NCBI GenBank assembly: GCA_902475645.1
Contig: CABSAH010000053.1
Location: 1 to 9,896, forward strand
Length of the DNA: 9,896 nucleotides
Reading direction: 5' to 3'
Source: an uncultured Christensenellaceae bacterium
Lineage (GTDB): Bacteria; Bacillota; Clostridia; Christensenellales; CAG-138
Shown piece after piece: positions 1 through 6,003 of the stretch (position 1 is the stretch's first letter; each line of letters begins with the position of its first letter). The notes under the pieces are model-generated. The model had not been told where the DNA came from. It worked only from the letters and a program-made list of their open reading frames with translations, and did no database searches. The position numbers were made by a program, and so were the translations under genes.

Positions 1-44
1 AAGCTACGCCGTTTCCCGAAAACAATCTTATGCTGTTTTATGAG

Positions 45-69
45 TGCCGCCCTAACGGCAGCCTTTTTT
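45..69 (+). terminator. possible weak terminator for a convergent plus-strand gene
   Basis: A 5-bp stem, TGCCG at 45-49 and CGGCA at 56-60, has a 6-base loop and is followed after GCC by six T at 64-69. Read on the plus strand this looks like a weak intrinsic terminator. On the minus strand, just after sigE, a similar hairpin can form using a G-U pair, but no T run follows it. The better fit is therefore termination of a plus-strand gene entering from the left, which is not visible here. A second inverted repeat, GCAGC at 58-62 and GCTGC at 70-74, overlaps it and could compete. The stem is short, so the call is tentative. Confidence 0.35.
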
Positions 70-74
70 GCTGC

Positions 75-806
75 TTATATTCCGCTCATCTGCTGCATTT
101 CGCGCTTGAGCGTTTTCAGTATATGCTTTTCAAGGCGGGAAATGTAGCTTTGGGATATGCCCATCATGTCCGCAACCTGCTTCTGCGTCAGCTCCTCCCG
201 CCCGCCAAGGCCGAAGCGAAGCTCCATTATGCGCTTTTCGCGCGGGTTCAGCCTGCTCATGGCAATGTTAAGCAGCTCCTTATCCACCTCGTCCTCTATG
301 CCCCGGCAAACAAGGTCGTTATCCGTGCCGAGTATATCGGAAAGCAGCAGCTCGTTCCCATCCCAGTCTATATTCAGCGGCTCATCCAGCGAAACCTCCA
401 TTTTCAGCTTGCTGCTGCGCCTTAAATGCATCAAAATCTCGTTTTCTATGCAGCGCGACGCATACGTTGCAAGCTTTATCTTCTTTCCCGCGTCAAATGT
501 ATTAACGGCCTTTATAAGCCCTATCGCGCCTATTGAAATAAGGTCCTCTATGTTCACGCCCGTGTTTTCAAACTTGCGCGCAATGTATACAACCAGCCTT
601 AAATTGCGCTCTATCAGCACGCGGCGCACGCTTTCGTCCCCCGCCGCAAGCGCGCCTATGCATTCCGTTTCCTCCTGCTTGCTCAGCGGCGGCGGCAGCG
701 CCTCGCCCGAATTGACATAATGAATCGGCATACCCATGCGGAGCGATAGGTATATTCGCCCTATCGCGCCGCGCAAAAGCTCACTTGCTCTGTTTATTAT
801 GTTCAT
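75..806 (-). CDS. sigE: RNA polymerase sporulation sigma factor SigE (pro-sigma-E)
   Basis: This is the early mother-cell sigma factor of sporulation, made as an inactive membrane-bound precursor and activated by SpoIIGA. The 243-residue length matches the family (about 240). After an N-terminal pro-sequence of about 29 residues the protein follows Bacillus SigE closely: EALPPPLSK at 35-43, ERNLRLVVYIARKFENTG at 66-83 (region 2.1), NIEDLISIGAIGLIKAV at 85-101 (2.2), KKIKLATYASRCIENEIL at 108-125 (2.3/2.4), DEPLNIDWDGNELLLSD at 141-157, and a region 4 helix-turn-helix around 208-228 (QKQVADMMGISQSYISRLEK). Aligning YVNSGEAL with Bacillus YIGGSEAL places the predicted cleavage between H29 and Y30. 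The ATG overlaps the spoIIGA stop by 4 bp and is preceded by AAAGGAG five bases upstream, implying translational coupling. Identification is secure; the cleavage site is inferred. Confidence 0.97.
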   Translation of the reverse strand: MNIINRASELLRGAIGRIYLSLRMGMPIHYVNSGEALPPPLSKQEETECIGALAAGDESVRRVLIERNLRLVVYIARKFENTGVNIEDLISIGAIGLIKAVNTFDAGKKIKLATYASRCIENEILMHLRRSSKLKMEVSLDEPLNIDWDGNELLLSDILGTDNDLVCRGIEDEVDKELLNIAMSRLNPREKRIMELRFGLGGREELTQKQVADMMGISQSYISRLEKHILKTLKREMQQMSGI

Positions 807-1546
807 AGGCTCTCCTTTGCTATATGATATGGCACAATGGCCTCCGCCCCGCTTATGGGCTTGGCGCTTATTGCAAGCAATGCGTCCGTATCTGCGCCGT
901 CTATGCTCATTTTATCCGGCTTTAGCGCGTATATTATCCCCTGCCCGTTTACGGTGGACATAGGCACGGGTATGCGCGCACGCCCCAGCAGGGCGGGAAT
1001 ATACGCTATCACCACCGCCGCGCCCGTTATAGGCTCCGTTAAAAAGCAGCCCGAATCCCTAATGGCGCTCAGCTCATATTGCGTGCCGCCCACGCTTACG
1101 CTAAGCCGCGCCGCGCCTGCGGAAAGCGCCCGCCGTAGGCGGTAACGCCGCACCGCCCCCGGCAGGAATACCGCAACGGTCACGCTTACGAGCAGCATAC
1201 GCATATACCTTGGCAAAAGCACCGCGCCGCCATATTCACCGCCGCCGAGCGCATATGCCGCGCCGCCCATTATCCATGCGCTTAAAAGCACCGCCGCCGC
1301 GTTTTCCGCATATTGGCGAAGGCTCTGCGGCCTTATGAACAGCGCAAGCGCCAGCCCAAGCGCCGTTTTTGCGCCAAAGCCCCACAGCGCGGGCAAATAC
1401 AGCGCGCCTATCGCATACGCGCAGCCTATTGCCGCAAACGCCGCCGTGCGCGGTATTCCGCACCGCCTGCCCACAAGCGCCGCGGCCATGCGCAGCAAAA
1501 GCATATCCATCAAAAGATTGTCCAGCGCATACAGCTCTATATACAT
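803..1546 (-). CDS. spoIIGA: SpoIIGA, sigma-E processing membrane peptidase
   Basis: SpoIIGA is the septal-membrane aspartic peptidase that removes the pro-sequence of sigma-E. From the chosen start the protein has 247 residues. It begins MYIELYALDNLLMDMLLLRM, the usual start of the first membrane helix, and four more hydrophobic stretches follow to about residue 130. The C-terminal protease half carries AIRDSGCFLTEPITG, whose Asp164 (of DSG) is the expected catalytic aspartate, then ALKPDKMSIDG and AEAIVPYHIAKESL at the end. The frame stays open to 1678, but that would run through the terminator of the upstream gene. The ATG at 1546 has GGTGAT (1556-1551) four bases ahead and aligns with other SpoIIGA starts; an ATG at 1552 is possible but lies too close to that site. 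The protein is shorter than the 309 residues of B. subtilis. The stop overlaps the sigE start by 4 bp. Confidence 0.92.
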   Translation of the reverse strand: MYIELYALDNLLMDMLLLRMAAALVGRRCGIPRTAAFAAIGCAYAIGALYLPALWGFGAKTALGLALALFIRPQSLRQYAENAAAVLLSAWIMGGAAYALGGGEYGGAVLLPRYMRMLLVSVTVAVFLPGAVRRYRLRRALSAGAARLSVSVGGTQYELSAIRDSGCFLTEPITGAAVVIAYIPALLGRARIPVPMSTVNGQGIIYALKPDKMSIDGADTDALLAISAKPISGAEAIVPYHIAKESL

Positions 1547-1568
1547 GCACATCACCCGCGTATACATT

Positions 1569-1630
1569 ACCATATGCATTGCTTCACAAATGTAGAACAA
1601 CCGCCGAAACATTGCGGCAATGCTGTCGAT
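1569..1630 (-). promoter_or_regulatory. candidate Spo0A-dependent promoter region of spoIIGA-sigE
   Basis: The gap upstream of spoIIGA holds three near-matches to the Spo0A box TGNCGAA, all in one orientation and each with one mismatch: TGTCGAT at 1624-1630, CGCCGAA at 1602-1608 and TGTAGAA at 1591-1597. Their starts lie 22 and 11 bp apart, that is on the same helix face. The box nearest the gene overlaps a possible -35 (TTCTAC, 1597-1592) placed 17 bp from a weak -10 (TATGGT, 1574-1569). In Bacillus, spoIIG is a classic Spo0A-activated sigma-A promoter with boxes over a poor -35, so the arrangement is as expected. The boxes are short and degenerate, and the -10 matches the consensus at only four of six bases. 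Confidence 0.42.
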
Positions 1631-1647
1631 TCGCTTTTTGGCGCAGC

Positions 1648-1673
1648 AAAAACGGCGGCCATACAGACCGCCG
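1648..1673 (-). terminator. intrinsic terminator after the glycosyltransferase gene
   Basis: On the minus strand an 8-bp stem (arms 1673-1666 and 1660-1653, one G-U pair, otherwise GC-rich) encloses a 5-base loop and is followed at once by five T (1652-1648). It starts 23 bp after the stop codon of the lipid glycosyltransferase gene. It separates that transcript from spoIIGA-sigE and argues that spoIIGA is started by its own promoter downstream of this point. This is a textbook intrinsic terminator. Confidence 0.87.
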
Positions 1674-1696
1674 CGCAATGGTTTCCGTTTGCAGCT

Positions 1697-2797
1697 TTAG
1701 TGCGTTGTTATGTAATCAATTATATCCCGCGCGGCATATTTATTTATCTCCTGCCGCTGGCACATATGCATATGCTCGCGCTCCTCCCCGCTTGAAAGCA
1801 GTTTCACCGCCGCTTGAGCATTTTCCTCCGCATTGCGCCCGCTTAGCGAAAGCCCATGCTTTACGAAGAAGCGCACGTTCTCCTCCTCCCAGCCGGGCAG
1901 GGGGGACATATGCACAAGCGCAATTTCCTTAACGGCCGCCTCGGTTGAGCTTAATCCGCCGGGCTTGCTTATAAGCACGTCCGCCGCATCCATATATTCG
2001 GATACGCGCTTGGTGTACCCCAGCGCAAACAATTTGCACCTGTCGCCGTACTTTTTTTCAAGCTCGCCGCGCAATTCGTCATTCGTGCCGCAAAGGGCAA
2101 CTATCGCCGTATACTTGGGCATCATGGGCAGCAGCCGCTCCGTAAGCTCCTTAACGTTGCCAAAGCCCATGCTTCCGGTCATCATCATAAGTATCGGCAC
2201 ATCCTGCGGCAAGCCCAAATGCTCGCGCGCGGCGCGCTTATCGGTTTTTGTTATCTTGTTCTCCGATACGGGTATGCCGCTTGGTATATACACCCTGTTC
2301 GGCGCATTTTTCTCGTAATCCGCAACAATGTCCCTGTGCGGCACAAAGTACGCGTCAAGGCAGGTGTCGCTCACAAACGTTGTGTAGCAGTAATCCGTAG
2401 CCACAAAATAGCCCTTGAACGGCATACCCCAGTTCCTAAGGTAGCTCATGGCCTCCGCCGCAAAAATATGCGTGGCGACAATTGTATCCACGCCGTTTAT
2501 GCTGCAAAATTTGGCTATCCTGTCCGCAAAGCCCGCGCTTTCATAGTATATTGCGGAGGGATACGGCTTATCCGCCATGCGCGCGGCAATGCGCTCCCCC
2601 GTTTTGAATATGCGCGGGTTATACAGCGCGCTGTTTACATGTATTTTCTTTATGCGTTCCGAACGGCGCGGGGAATCAAACATAAGCGTATCGGCAATTA
2701 TTGCGCTTATACCGCGCGCCTCCGCCTGCTCCATCAGCGCCTTTGCCGCGCTGTTATGCCCTTCGCCGTTGTTGCTGGAAAGTATCAGCAGCTTCAC
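1697..2797 (-). CDS. MGDG-synthase-type lipid glycosyltransferase (MurG/UgtP-like fold)
   Basis: Predicted GT-B glycosyltransferase that moves a sugar from a nucleotide donor to a membrane lipid such as diacylglycerol. The 366 residues carry the signature of the MGDG synthase/UgtP/MurG group: an N-terminal glycine loop SSNNGEGHNSAAKAL (7-21) opens the acceptor-side domain, FVATDYCYTTF at 131-141 closes it, GSMGFG at 208-213 begins the donor domain, and SKPGGLSSTEA at 277-287 is the nucleotide-sugar binding motif. No signal peptide or strong membrane helix is seen, fitting a peripheral enzyme on the inner membrane face. The start is GTG, overlapping the previous stop in GTGA, with GGAGG nine bases ahead. 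The partner gene upstream is a CrtO-like acyltransferase, so a glycosylated and then acylated lipid is a reasonable product. It is not MurG, whose motifs differ. Sugar and acceptor cannot be told from the sequence. Confidence 0.85.
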   Translation of the reverse strand: MKLLILSSNNGEGHNSAAKALMEQAEARGISAIIADTLMFDSPRRSERIKKIHVNSALYNPRIFKTGERIAARMADKPYPSAIYYESAGFADRIAKFCSINGVDTIVATHIFAAEAMSYLRNWGMPFKGYFVATDYCYTTFVSDTCLDAYFVPHRDIVADYEKNAPNRVYIPSGIPVSENKITKTDKRAAREHLGLPQDVPILMMMTGSMGFGNVKELTERLLPMMPKYTAIVALCGTNDELRGELEKKYGDRCKLFALGYTKRVSEYMDAADVLISKPGGLSSTEAAVKEIALVHMSPLPGWEEENVRFFVKHGLSLSGRNAEENAQAAVKLLSSGEEREHMHMCQRQEINKYAARDIIDYITTH

Positions 2798-3294
2798 TTG
2801 TTCTCTCCTCCCTGCCTTGCGCGCATCCTCTTATAAAGCCGCACAAGCCGCGGCCTGTTATAGCGCTGTATCATTATAAAAGGAATGTTGGATAAGCCGT
2901 AAAGCACTGTTGCAACGATGCTCATCCACCCCGTCATGGTTATAAGCAGCACAGGACTTATAACAAGCAGCGCCCAGTGCACAGCCTCCGCAACGCAGGT
3001 TTCCCGCGCAAGCAGCTCAAAATGCGCGGCGGAAGCATCCCTGCCCACGCTTTTGCGCACTGTTTTATTTTGGGCAAATGCAAATTTGCTCTTATCCGGC
3101 AAAGCGTCCTTCCATTTGGCAATGCTCAGCCTTTCGTATGCCTTGCCTTCCTTTTCCCATGCATACGGCGCATACGGGAATTTTTCCGGGTCGAACCTTG
3201 CGCGCGGCAGCCTTTCGCCCAAAATATGCGCCAATATTCCTATTATCCCTACCGTTAGTACAAACGAAATCAGATTAAGCAAAACTTCCTTCAT
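2794..3294 (-). CDS. small membrane acyltransferase, glycosyl-4,4'-diaponeurosporenoate acyltransferase (CrtO-like) family
   Basis: A 166-residue membrane protein resembling the CrtO-type family, which in Staphylococcus acylates the glucose of the carotenoid staphyloxanthin. Visible features: a membrane helix at about 4-25, a soluble middle with YAWEKEGKAYERL (44-56) and IAKWKDALPD (58-67), the conserved ETCVAEAVHW at 98-107, two membrane segments at about 107-122 and 124-141, and the family signature IPFIMIQRYNRPRL (137-150) before a basic tail. The assignment rests on remembered family motifs. The substrate is not necessarily a carotenoid, since no carotenoid genes lie nearby, and acylation of a glycolipid made by the next gene is more likely. 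The ATG at 3294 is the first possible in frame, because a TGA lies just upstream. GGTGAT (3305-3300) five bases ahead fits as its ribosome site, with AAGGAG (3312-3307) further out. Its stop overlaps the next start by 4 bp. Confidence 0.75.
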   Translation of the reverse strand: MKEVLLNLISFVLTVGIIGILAHILGERLPRARFDPEKFPYAPYAWEKEGKAYERLSIAKWKDALPDKSKFAFAQNKTVRKSVGRDASAAHFELLARETCVAEAVHWALLVISPVLLITMTGWMSIVATVLYGLSNIPFIMIQRYNRPRLVRLYKRMRARQGGENK

Positions 3295-3310
3295 CGTATA
3301 TCACCGCTCC

Positions 3311-3331
3311 TTATACATTGGATTATACATT
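3311..3331 (-). promoter_or_regulatory. candidate promoter of the acyltransferase-glycosyltransferase unit, with a 9-bp direct repeat
   Basis: Between the ftsZ terminator and the acyltransferase start there is a perfect -10, TATAAT at 3327-3322, 28 bases upstream of the ATG. The -35 is poor: TGGTTT at 17-bp spacing, or TTGGCA at only 13 bp. The -10 sits in a direct repeat, AATGTATAA at 3331-3323 and again at 3319-3311, giving a 12-bp period. That could be two overlapping -10 elements or a binding site for an activator that makes up for the weak -35. Confidence 0.45.
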
Positions 3332-3393
3332 CATACCCCTTGCCAAACCAGTCTTTATGGATTGATAAAGCGTGAAATAATTGTGAAGGTATA

Positions 3394-3419
3394 TAAAAGG
3401 AGCCATATGCGGCTCCTTT
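3394..3419 (-). terminator. intrinsic terminator after ftsZ
   Basis: On the minus strand, 14 bp after the ftsZ stop, a perfect 9-bp stem forms from AAAGGAGCC (3419-3411) and GGCTCCTTT (3404-3396) around the loop GCATAT. It is followed by a short T run that turns into TATATA. The stem is good and the T tract moderate, so some read-through is possible. It ends the division-gene transcript before the two-gene lipid unit. The stem sequence AAAGGAG also resembles a ribosome site but would be paired in the hairpin. Confidence 0.78.
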
Positions 3420-3433
3420 GCTTAACTAAATTA

Positions 3434-4648
3434 TTATTCCCCGCGGTTCCTTAAGAAGCTGGGAAGATCAAGATTGTTCTTCTCCTTGGGATTATATTCG
3501 GCCTTGTTCAAATCCTTGCGGGTAACGTGCGGCTTTACCTCCTCGCCATCGGGCAGGGGAGCGGGGGAATGCTCCTGCTTCCTTGTGCGGCGCTCGTACC
3601 ATACCTCCGGCTCCTTCTGTTCGCCGCGCTGCGCCTTCATGGAGCCTATCGTCTGGCGGACGGAGTTTTCGGGCTTTTTCTCGGCGGGCTGCTCAGCGCC
3701 TTCAAAGCCGGTGGCAATAACGGTTATGCGTATAGCGTCGCCCAAATCGTCGTCTATGCCCGCGCCGAATATTATGTTCGCGCCGGGGTCGGCAAAGTTG
3801 CGTATGAATTCGGAAGCCTCGTTGACCTCCTTCAGGCCCATCTGCGGACCGCCGGTGATATTGATTATCAAGCCGCGCGCGCCGTTTATGCTGGTTTCAA
3901 GCAGGCTGCTTTCAACGGCCTGCTTCGCGGCCTCTATGCCGCGGTTTTCGCCGGAGGCCATGCCTATGCCCATGTGCGCCATGCCGCGCTCGCGCATTAT
4001 TGTGCGTATGTCGGCAAAGTCAAGGTTAACTATGCCGGGCTGGGAAATAAGGTCGCTTATGCCCTGAATACCCTGGCGCAGCACATCGTCCGCAATGCAG
4101 AATGCCTCGGTAAACGTAACGTTGTTCACCGTGTCCAGCAGCCTGTCGTTGGGGATTATTATAAGCGTATCAACGTTTTCCTTCAGGTTGGTTATGCCGT
4201 TTACGGCGTTGTTCATCCTAACCTTGCCTTCAAAGCCAAACGGCTTTGTAACAACGCCTATTGTCAATATGCCCTGCTCCTTTGCGCATGAGGCAACTAT
4301 CGGCGCCGCGCCCGTGCCGGTGCCGCCGCCCATGCCCGCGGTTATGAACACAAGGTCGCTGTCCTTAATGGCCTCGCTTATGGCCTCGCGGCTTTCCTCC
4401 GCCGCCTTGCGGCCCATTTCGGGGTCTGCGCCCGCGCCGAGGCCCTTCGTGGCCTTTTCGCCGATTTGAACCTTCTGTCCCGCGCGGGAATGGTAGAGCG
4501 CCTGCTTATCGGTATTTACCGATATGAATTCCACTCCCTTCAGGCCGTATTCTATCATGCGGTTCACGGCGTTGTTGCCCGCGCCGCCTACGCCAACCAC
4601 CTTCAGTTGTGCAGGCTGGCTGCTTTCAAAATCCAGTCCAAACGGCAT
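3434..4648 (-). CDS. ftsZ: cell division protein FtsZ
   Basis: FtsZ is the tubulin-like GTPase that forms the division ring at midcell, and near the pole in sporulation. The 404-residue protein has the full set of motifs: VVGVGGAGNNAVNRM (17-31) at the nucleotide site, GMGGGTGTGAAP (105-116, the tubulin signature), PNDRLL (166-171), the T7 synergy loop NLDFADI (208-214) with the catalytic aspartates, and a globular core ending near residue 316. A charged, disordered linker of about 75 residues follows, then the C-terminal peptide DLPSFLRNRG (394-403), the docking site for FtsA and similar partners. AGGAGG lies nine bases before the ATG, 17 bp after the ftsA stop, so the two are probably co-translated. 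An intrinsic terminator follows directly. Length and motifs are typical and identification is secure. Confidence 0.98.
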   Translation of the reverse strand: MPFGLDFESSQPAQLKVVGVGGAGNNAVNRMIEYGLKGVEFISVNTDKQALYHSRAGQKVQIGEKATKGLGAGADPEMGRKAAEESREAISEAIKDSDLVFITAGMGGGTGTGAAPIVASCAKEQGILTIGVVTKPFGFEGKVRMNNAVNGITNLKENVDTLIIIPNDRLLDTVNNVTFTEAFCIADDVLRQGIQGISDLISQPGIVNLDFADIRTIMRERGMAHMGIGMASGENRGIEAAKQAVESSLLETSINGARGLIINITGGPQMGLKEVNEASEFIRNFADPGANIIFGAGIDDDLGDAIRITVIATGFEGAEQPAEKKPENSVRQTIGSMKAQRGEQKEPEVWYERRTRKQEHSPAPLPDGEEVKPHVTRKDLNKAEYNPKEKNNLDLPSFLRNRGE

Positions 4649-4665
4649 ATGTCATATCCTCCTCA

Positions 4666-5862
4666 TCATTTGAATAAATCTATCAACCTTTTTAATGCGT
4701 TTTTACCCGGCCTTGCCCCCTCAAGCCTGCCGGCATTGTTATCATCGGATGCATGCATAACAAAATCCATTACCGAAAACGCGCTTGCGTAGTTCGGCGA
4801 CGATAGTCTTGGCATCCACGGCATCCTCACCTGAACGCTTGTGCCAAGCTCCTTTTCCATAAATTCGCAGCACCCGCGCATCAGCGTTAACCCGCCGCCG
4901 CTCATATAAACCGGCAGCTTTGGCGTTATTTCAACCCCCATTTCGCCCAGTGCTTCCTTTATAAGGCGGCACAGCTCCCGCGTGCGTTCTTCAACTATGA
5001 ACTGTATCGCGTCATGCTCAACATATATTACTCCCCCGCCCGGAACCCGTATGGTGTCTATATTGTCCTGATAATCAAGGGAATAGACATATCTTCGCTT
5101 AACGGTTTCCGCAGCGGCCTCCTTTATGCCTATGCCGTAGCTAAGGTCGGACGTAAAGTGCGCCCCGCCCACGGCAATGGTGCGCATATCCGTAAGCGCC
5201 GCGTTTTTAACAAGCGAAACATCCGTATGCGTTGCGCCCGAATCGATAAGCACCGCGCATTCGCCGCGCTCGTTTTCGGGAATTACGAACACGCCTTCGC
5301 TAAGCGGAACGGCAATGTACATATCCGCATCAAGCCCAACGCGCAAGAGCGCATCGCTCACAAGCTGCTTAAAGCGGTTGTCCACATAAAGATGCGATAC
5401 ATTTGCGCCCAAGCCTTCCGCCATAACGCCTATCGGCATATCCGAACGCACGGCGCCCTGAACGGTGAGCTCCACGGGGGTGGAATGGATAAGCGAATAT
5501 CCGTCCGGTGCGGCAAAATCAAGCGAGGCGTTTATAACGCCGTCTATATCGCGGTGCGTTATTCTGCGCTGCTTGCCCTTAAAGCTTATTTCGCCATGCT
5601 GAAGCATCAGCCTTGTAAACGGGGCGGGTACGCCGACGGATATATCGCGCACCCTGTGCCGCGCCTCCGCTTCCGCAACGCCAAGCGCGTCTATTATAGC
5701 GTCAGCAAGCTGCTGCTCATCCTCAAACGCGCCGTGCTTATAGCCCGGGTATTCCTTTATGCCCGCGCCCTGCACAAGTATGTTGCCGCGCCCGTCCGTG
5801 CCGCATATAAGGCAGATGACTTTTGAACTGCCGATATCGAGTATTGCCGTGTTCTGACCCAT
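4666..5862 (-). CDS. ftsA: cell division protein FtsA (actin-like membrane anchor for FtsZ)
   Basis: FtsA is the actin-family ATPase that attaches FtsZ to the cytoplasmic membrane. From the chosen ATG it has 398 residues: phosphate-1 motif ILDIGSSKV at 7-15, an SHS2-type 1C subdomain at about 80-160 (FTRLMLQHGEISF at 82-94), phosphate-2 region AVLIDSGATHTDVSLV at 203-218, adenosine motif YMSGGGLTLMRG at 319-330, a short flexible linker, and an amphipathic C-terminal helix NALKRLIDLFK (388-398) that fits the membrane-targeting sequence. Phosphate-2 is unusual because the second glycine of the canonical D-x-G-x-G-T-T is a threonine. The frame is open to an ATG at 5916, which would add 18 residues, but the ATG at 5862 has AAAGGAGG four bases ahead and gives the normal N-terminus. 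A promoter lies immediately upstream. ftsZ follows after 17 bp. Confidence 0.95.
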   Translation of the reverse strand: MGQNTAILDIGSSKVICLICGTDGRGNILVQGAGIKEYPGYKHGAFEDEQQLADAIIDALGVAEAEARHRVRDISVGVPAPFTRLMLQHGEISFKGKQRRITHRDIDGVINASLDFAAPDGYSLIHSTPVELTVQGAVRSDMPIGVMAEGLGANVSHLYVDNRFKQLVSDALLRVGLDADMYIAVPLSEGVFVIPENERGECAVLIDSGATHTDVSLVKNAALTDMRTIAVGGAHFTSDLSYGIGIKEAAAETVKRRYVYSLDYQDNIDTIRVPGGGVIYVEHDAIQFIVEERTRELCRLIKEALGEMGVEITPKLPVYMSGGGLTLMRGCCEFMEKELGTSVQVRMPWMPRLSSPNYASAFSVMDFVMHASDDNNAGRLEGARPGKNALKRLIDLFK

Positions 5863-5866
5863 CCTG

Positions 5867-5874
5867 CCTCCTTT
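5867..5874 (-). promoter_or_regulatory. ribosome binding site that sets the ftsA start
   Basis: AAAGGAGG on the minus strand at 5874-5867 lies four bases before the ATG at 5862. The alternative in-frame ATG at 5916 has no comparable site and lies upstream of the predicted -10 at 5886-5881, so a transcript from that promoter could not include it. Both points favour 5862. Confidence 0.85.
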
Positions 5875-5880
5875 GCCGCA

Positions 5881-5910
5881 ATTATACCGCGCATTTTGTA
5901 TAGCTGTTAA
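5881..5910 (-). promoter_or_regulatory. sigma-A type promoter in front of ftsA
   Basis: TTAACA (5910-5905) and a perfect TATAAT (5886-5881) are 18 bp apart on the minus strand, a strong match to the sigma-A consensus with one mismatch in the -35. It lies in the 141-bp gap between ftsQ and ftsA, where no terminator was seen, so ftsAZ could be transcribed both from here and by read-through from ftsQ. Transcription would start near 5874, leaving a leader of about 12 bases that begins at the ribosome site itself. Confidence 0.75.
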
Positions 5911-5914
5911 CAGC
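5903..5914. promoter_or_regulatory. 12-bp perfect palindrome over the ftsA -35
   Basis: GCTGTTAACAGC is a perfect palindrome and contains the whole -35 hexamer of the ftsA promoter. A repressor bound here would block RNA polymerase, so it is a candidate operator. No known regulator is recognised from the sequence, and a 12-bp palindrome could also arise by chance. Confidence 0.4.
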
Positions 5915-6003
5915 ATACCACAATCGCCGCTGCTTTAGCAATATCATTTGCGCCCAATTGTATAAAAGTTACGTTTAGGCAACATATTTTCCATGCCCTG
6001 CCA

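Noticed and set aside
5..40. GCATA followed by GGGAAA on the minus strand, resembling a sigma-F/sigma-G promoter for a following sigG
   Set aside because: The spacing between the two elements is about 11 bp, too short, and the -10 part matches poorly; no start of a downstream gene is visible in the window.
2..43. Possible 3' end of a plus-strand gene, stop TGA at 41-43, just before the weak terminator at 45-69
   Set aside because: Only 13 codons are visible, other frames are also open, and the peptide is not recognisable; the position before the hairpin is suggestive but not enough for a gene call.
1547..1678. N-terminal extension of SpoIIGA by 44 residues to an ATG at 1678
   Set aside because: It would run through the intrinsic terminator at 1673-1648 and the Spo0A-like region, and it places a non-conserved arginine- and cysteine-rich segment before the first membrane helix.
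3325..3408. A 27-codon minus-strand frame starting in the ftsZ terminator loop, with AAAGGAG six bases ahead
   Set aside because: Its ribosome site is one arm of the terminator hairpin and would be paired; the peptide has no recognisable features.
3527..4291. Long plus-strand open frame (254 codons) antisense to ftsZ
   Set aside because: It mirrors the codon bias of ftsZ, has no ribosome site of note, and its product is compositionally odd with no recognisable domain. Similar long antisense frames lie over ftsA (5014-5826) and ftsQ/murA (6764-7735) for the same reason: codons that would read as stops on the other strand are rare here.
5863..5916. N-terminal extension of FtsA to an ATG at 5916
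   Set aside because: No ribosome site lies ahead of it, the segment covers the predicted promoter, and family members start near the ATG at 5862.
5965..5985. TATACAAT on the minus strand in the ftsQ-ftsA gap as a second or sigma-E type promoter
   Set aside because: No suitable -35 lies at the right distance for sigma-A or sigma-E; the TTAACA/TATAAT pair closer to ftsA is far better.
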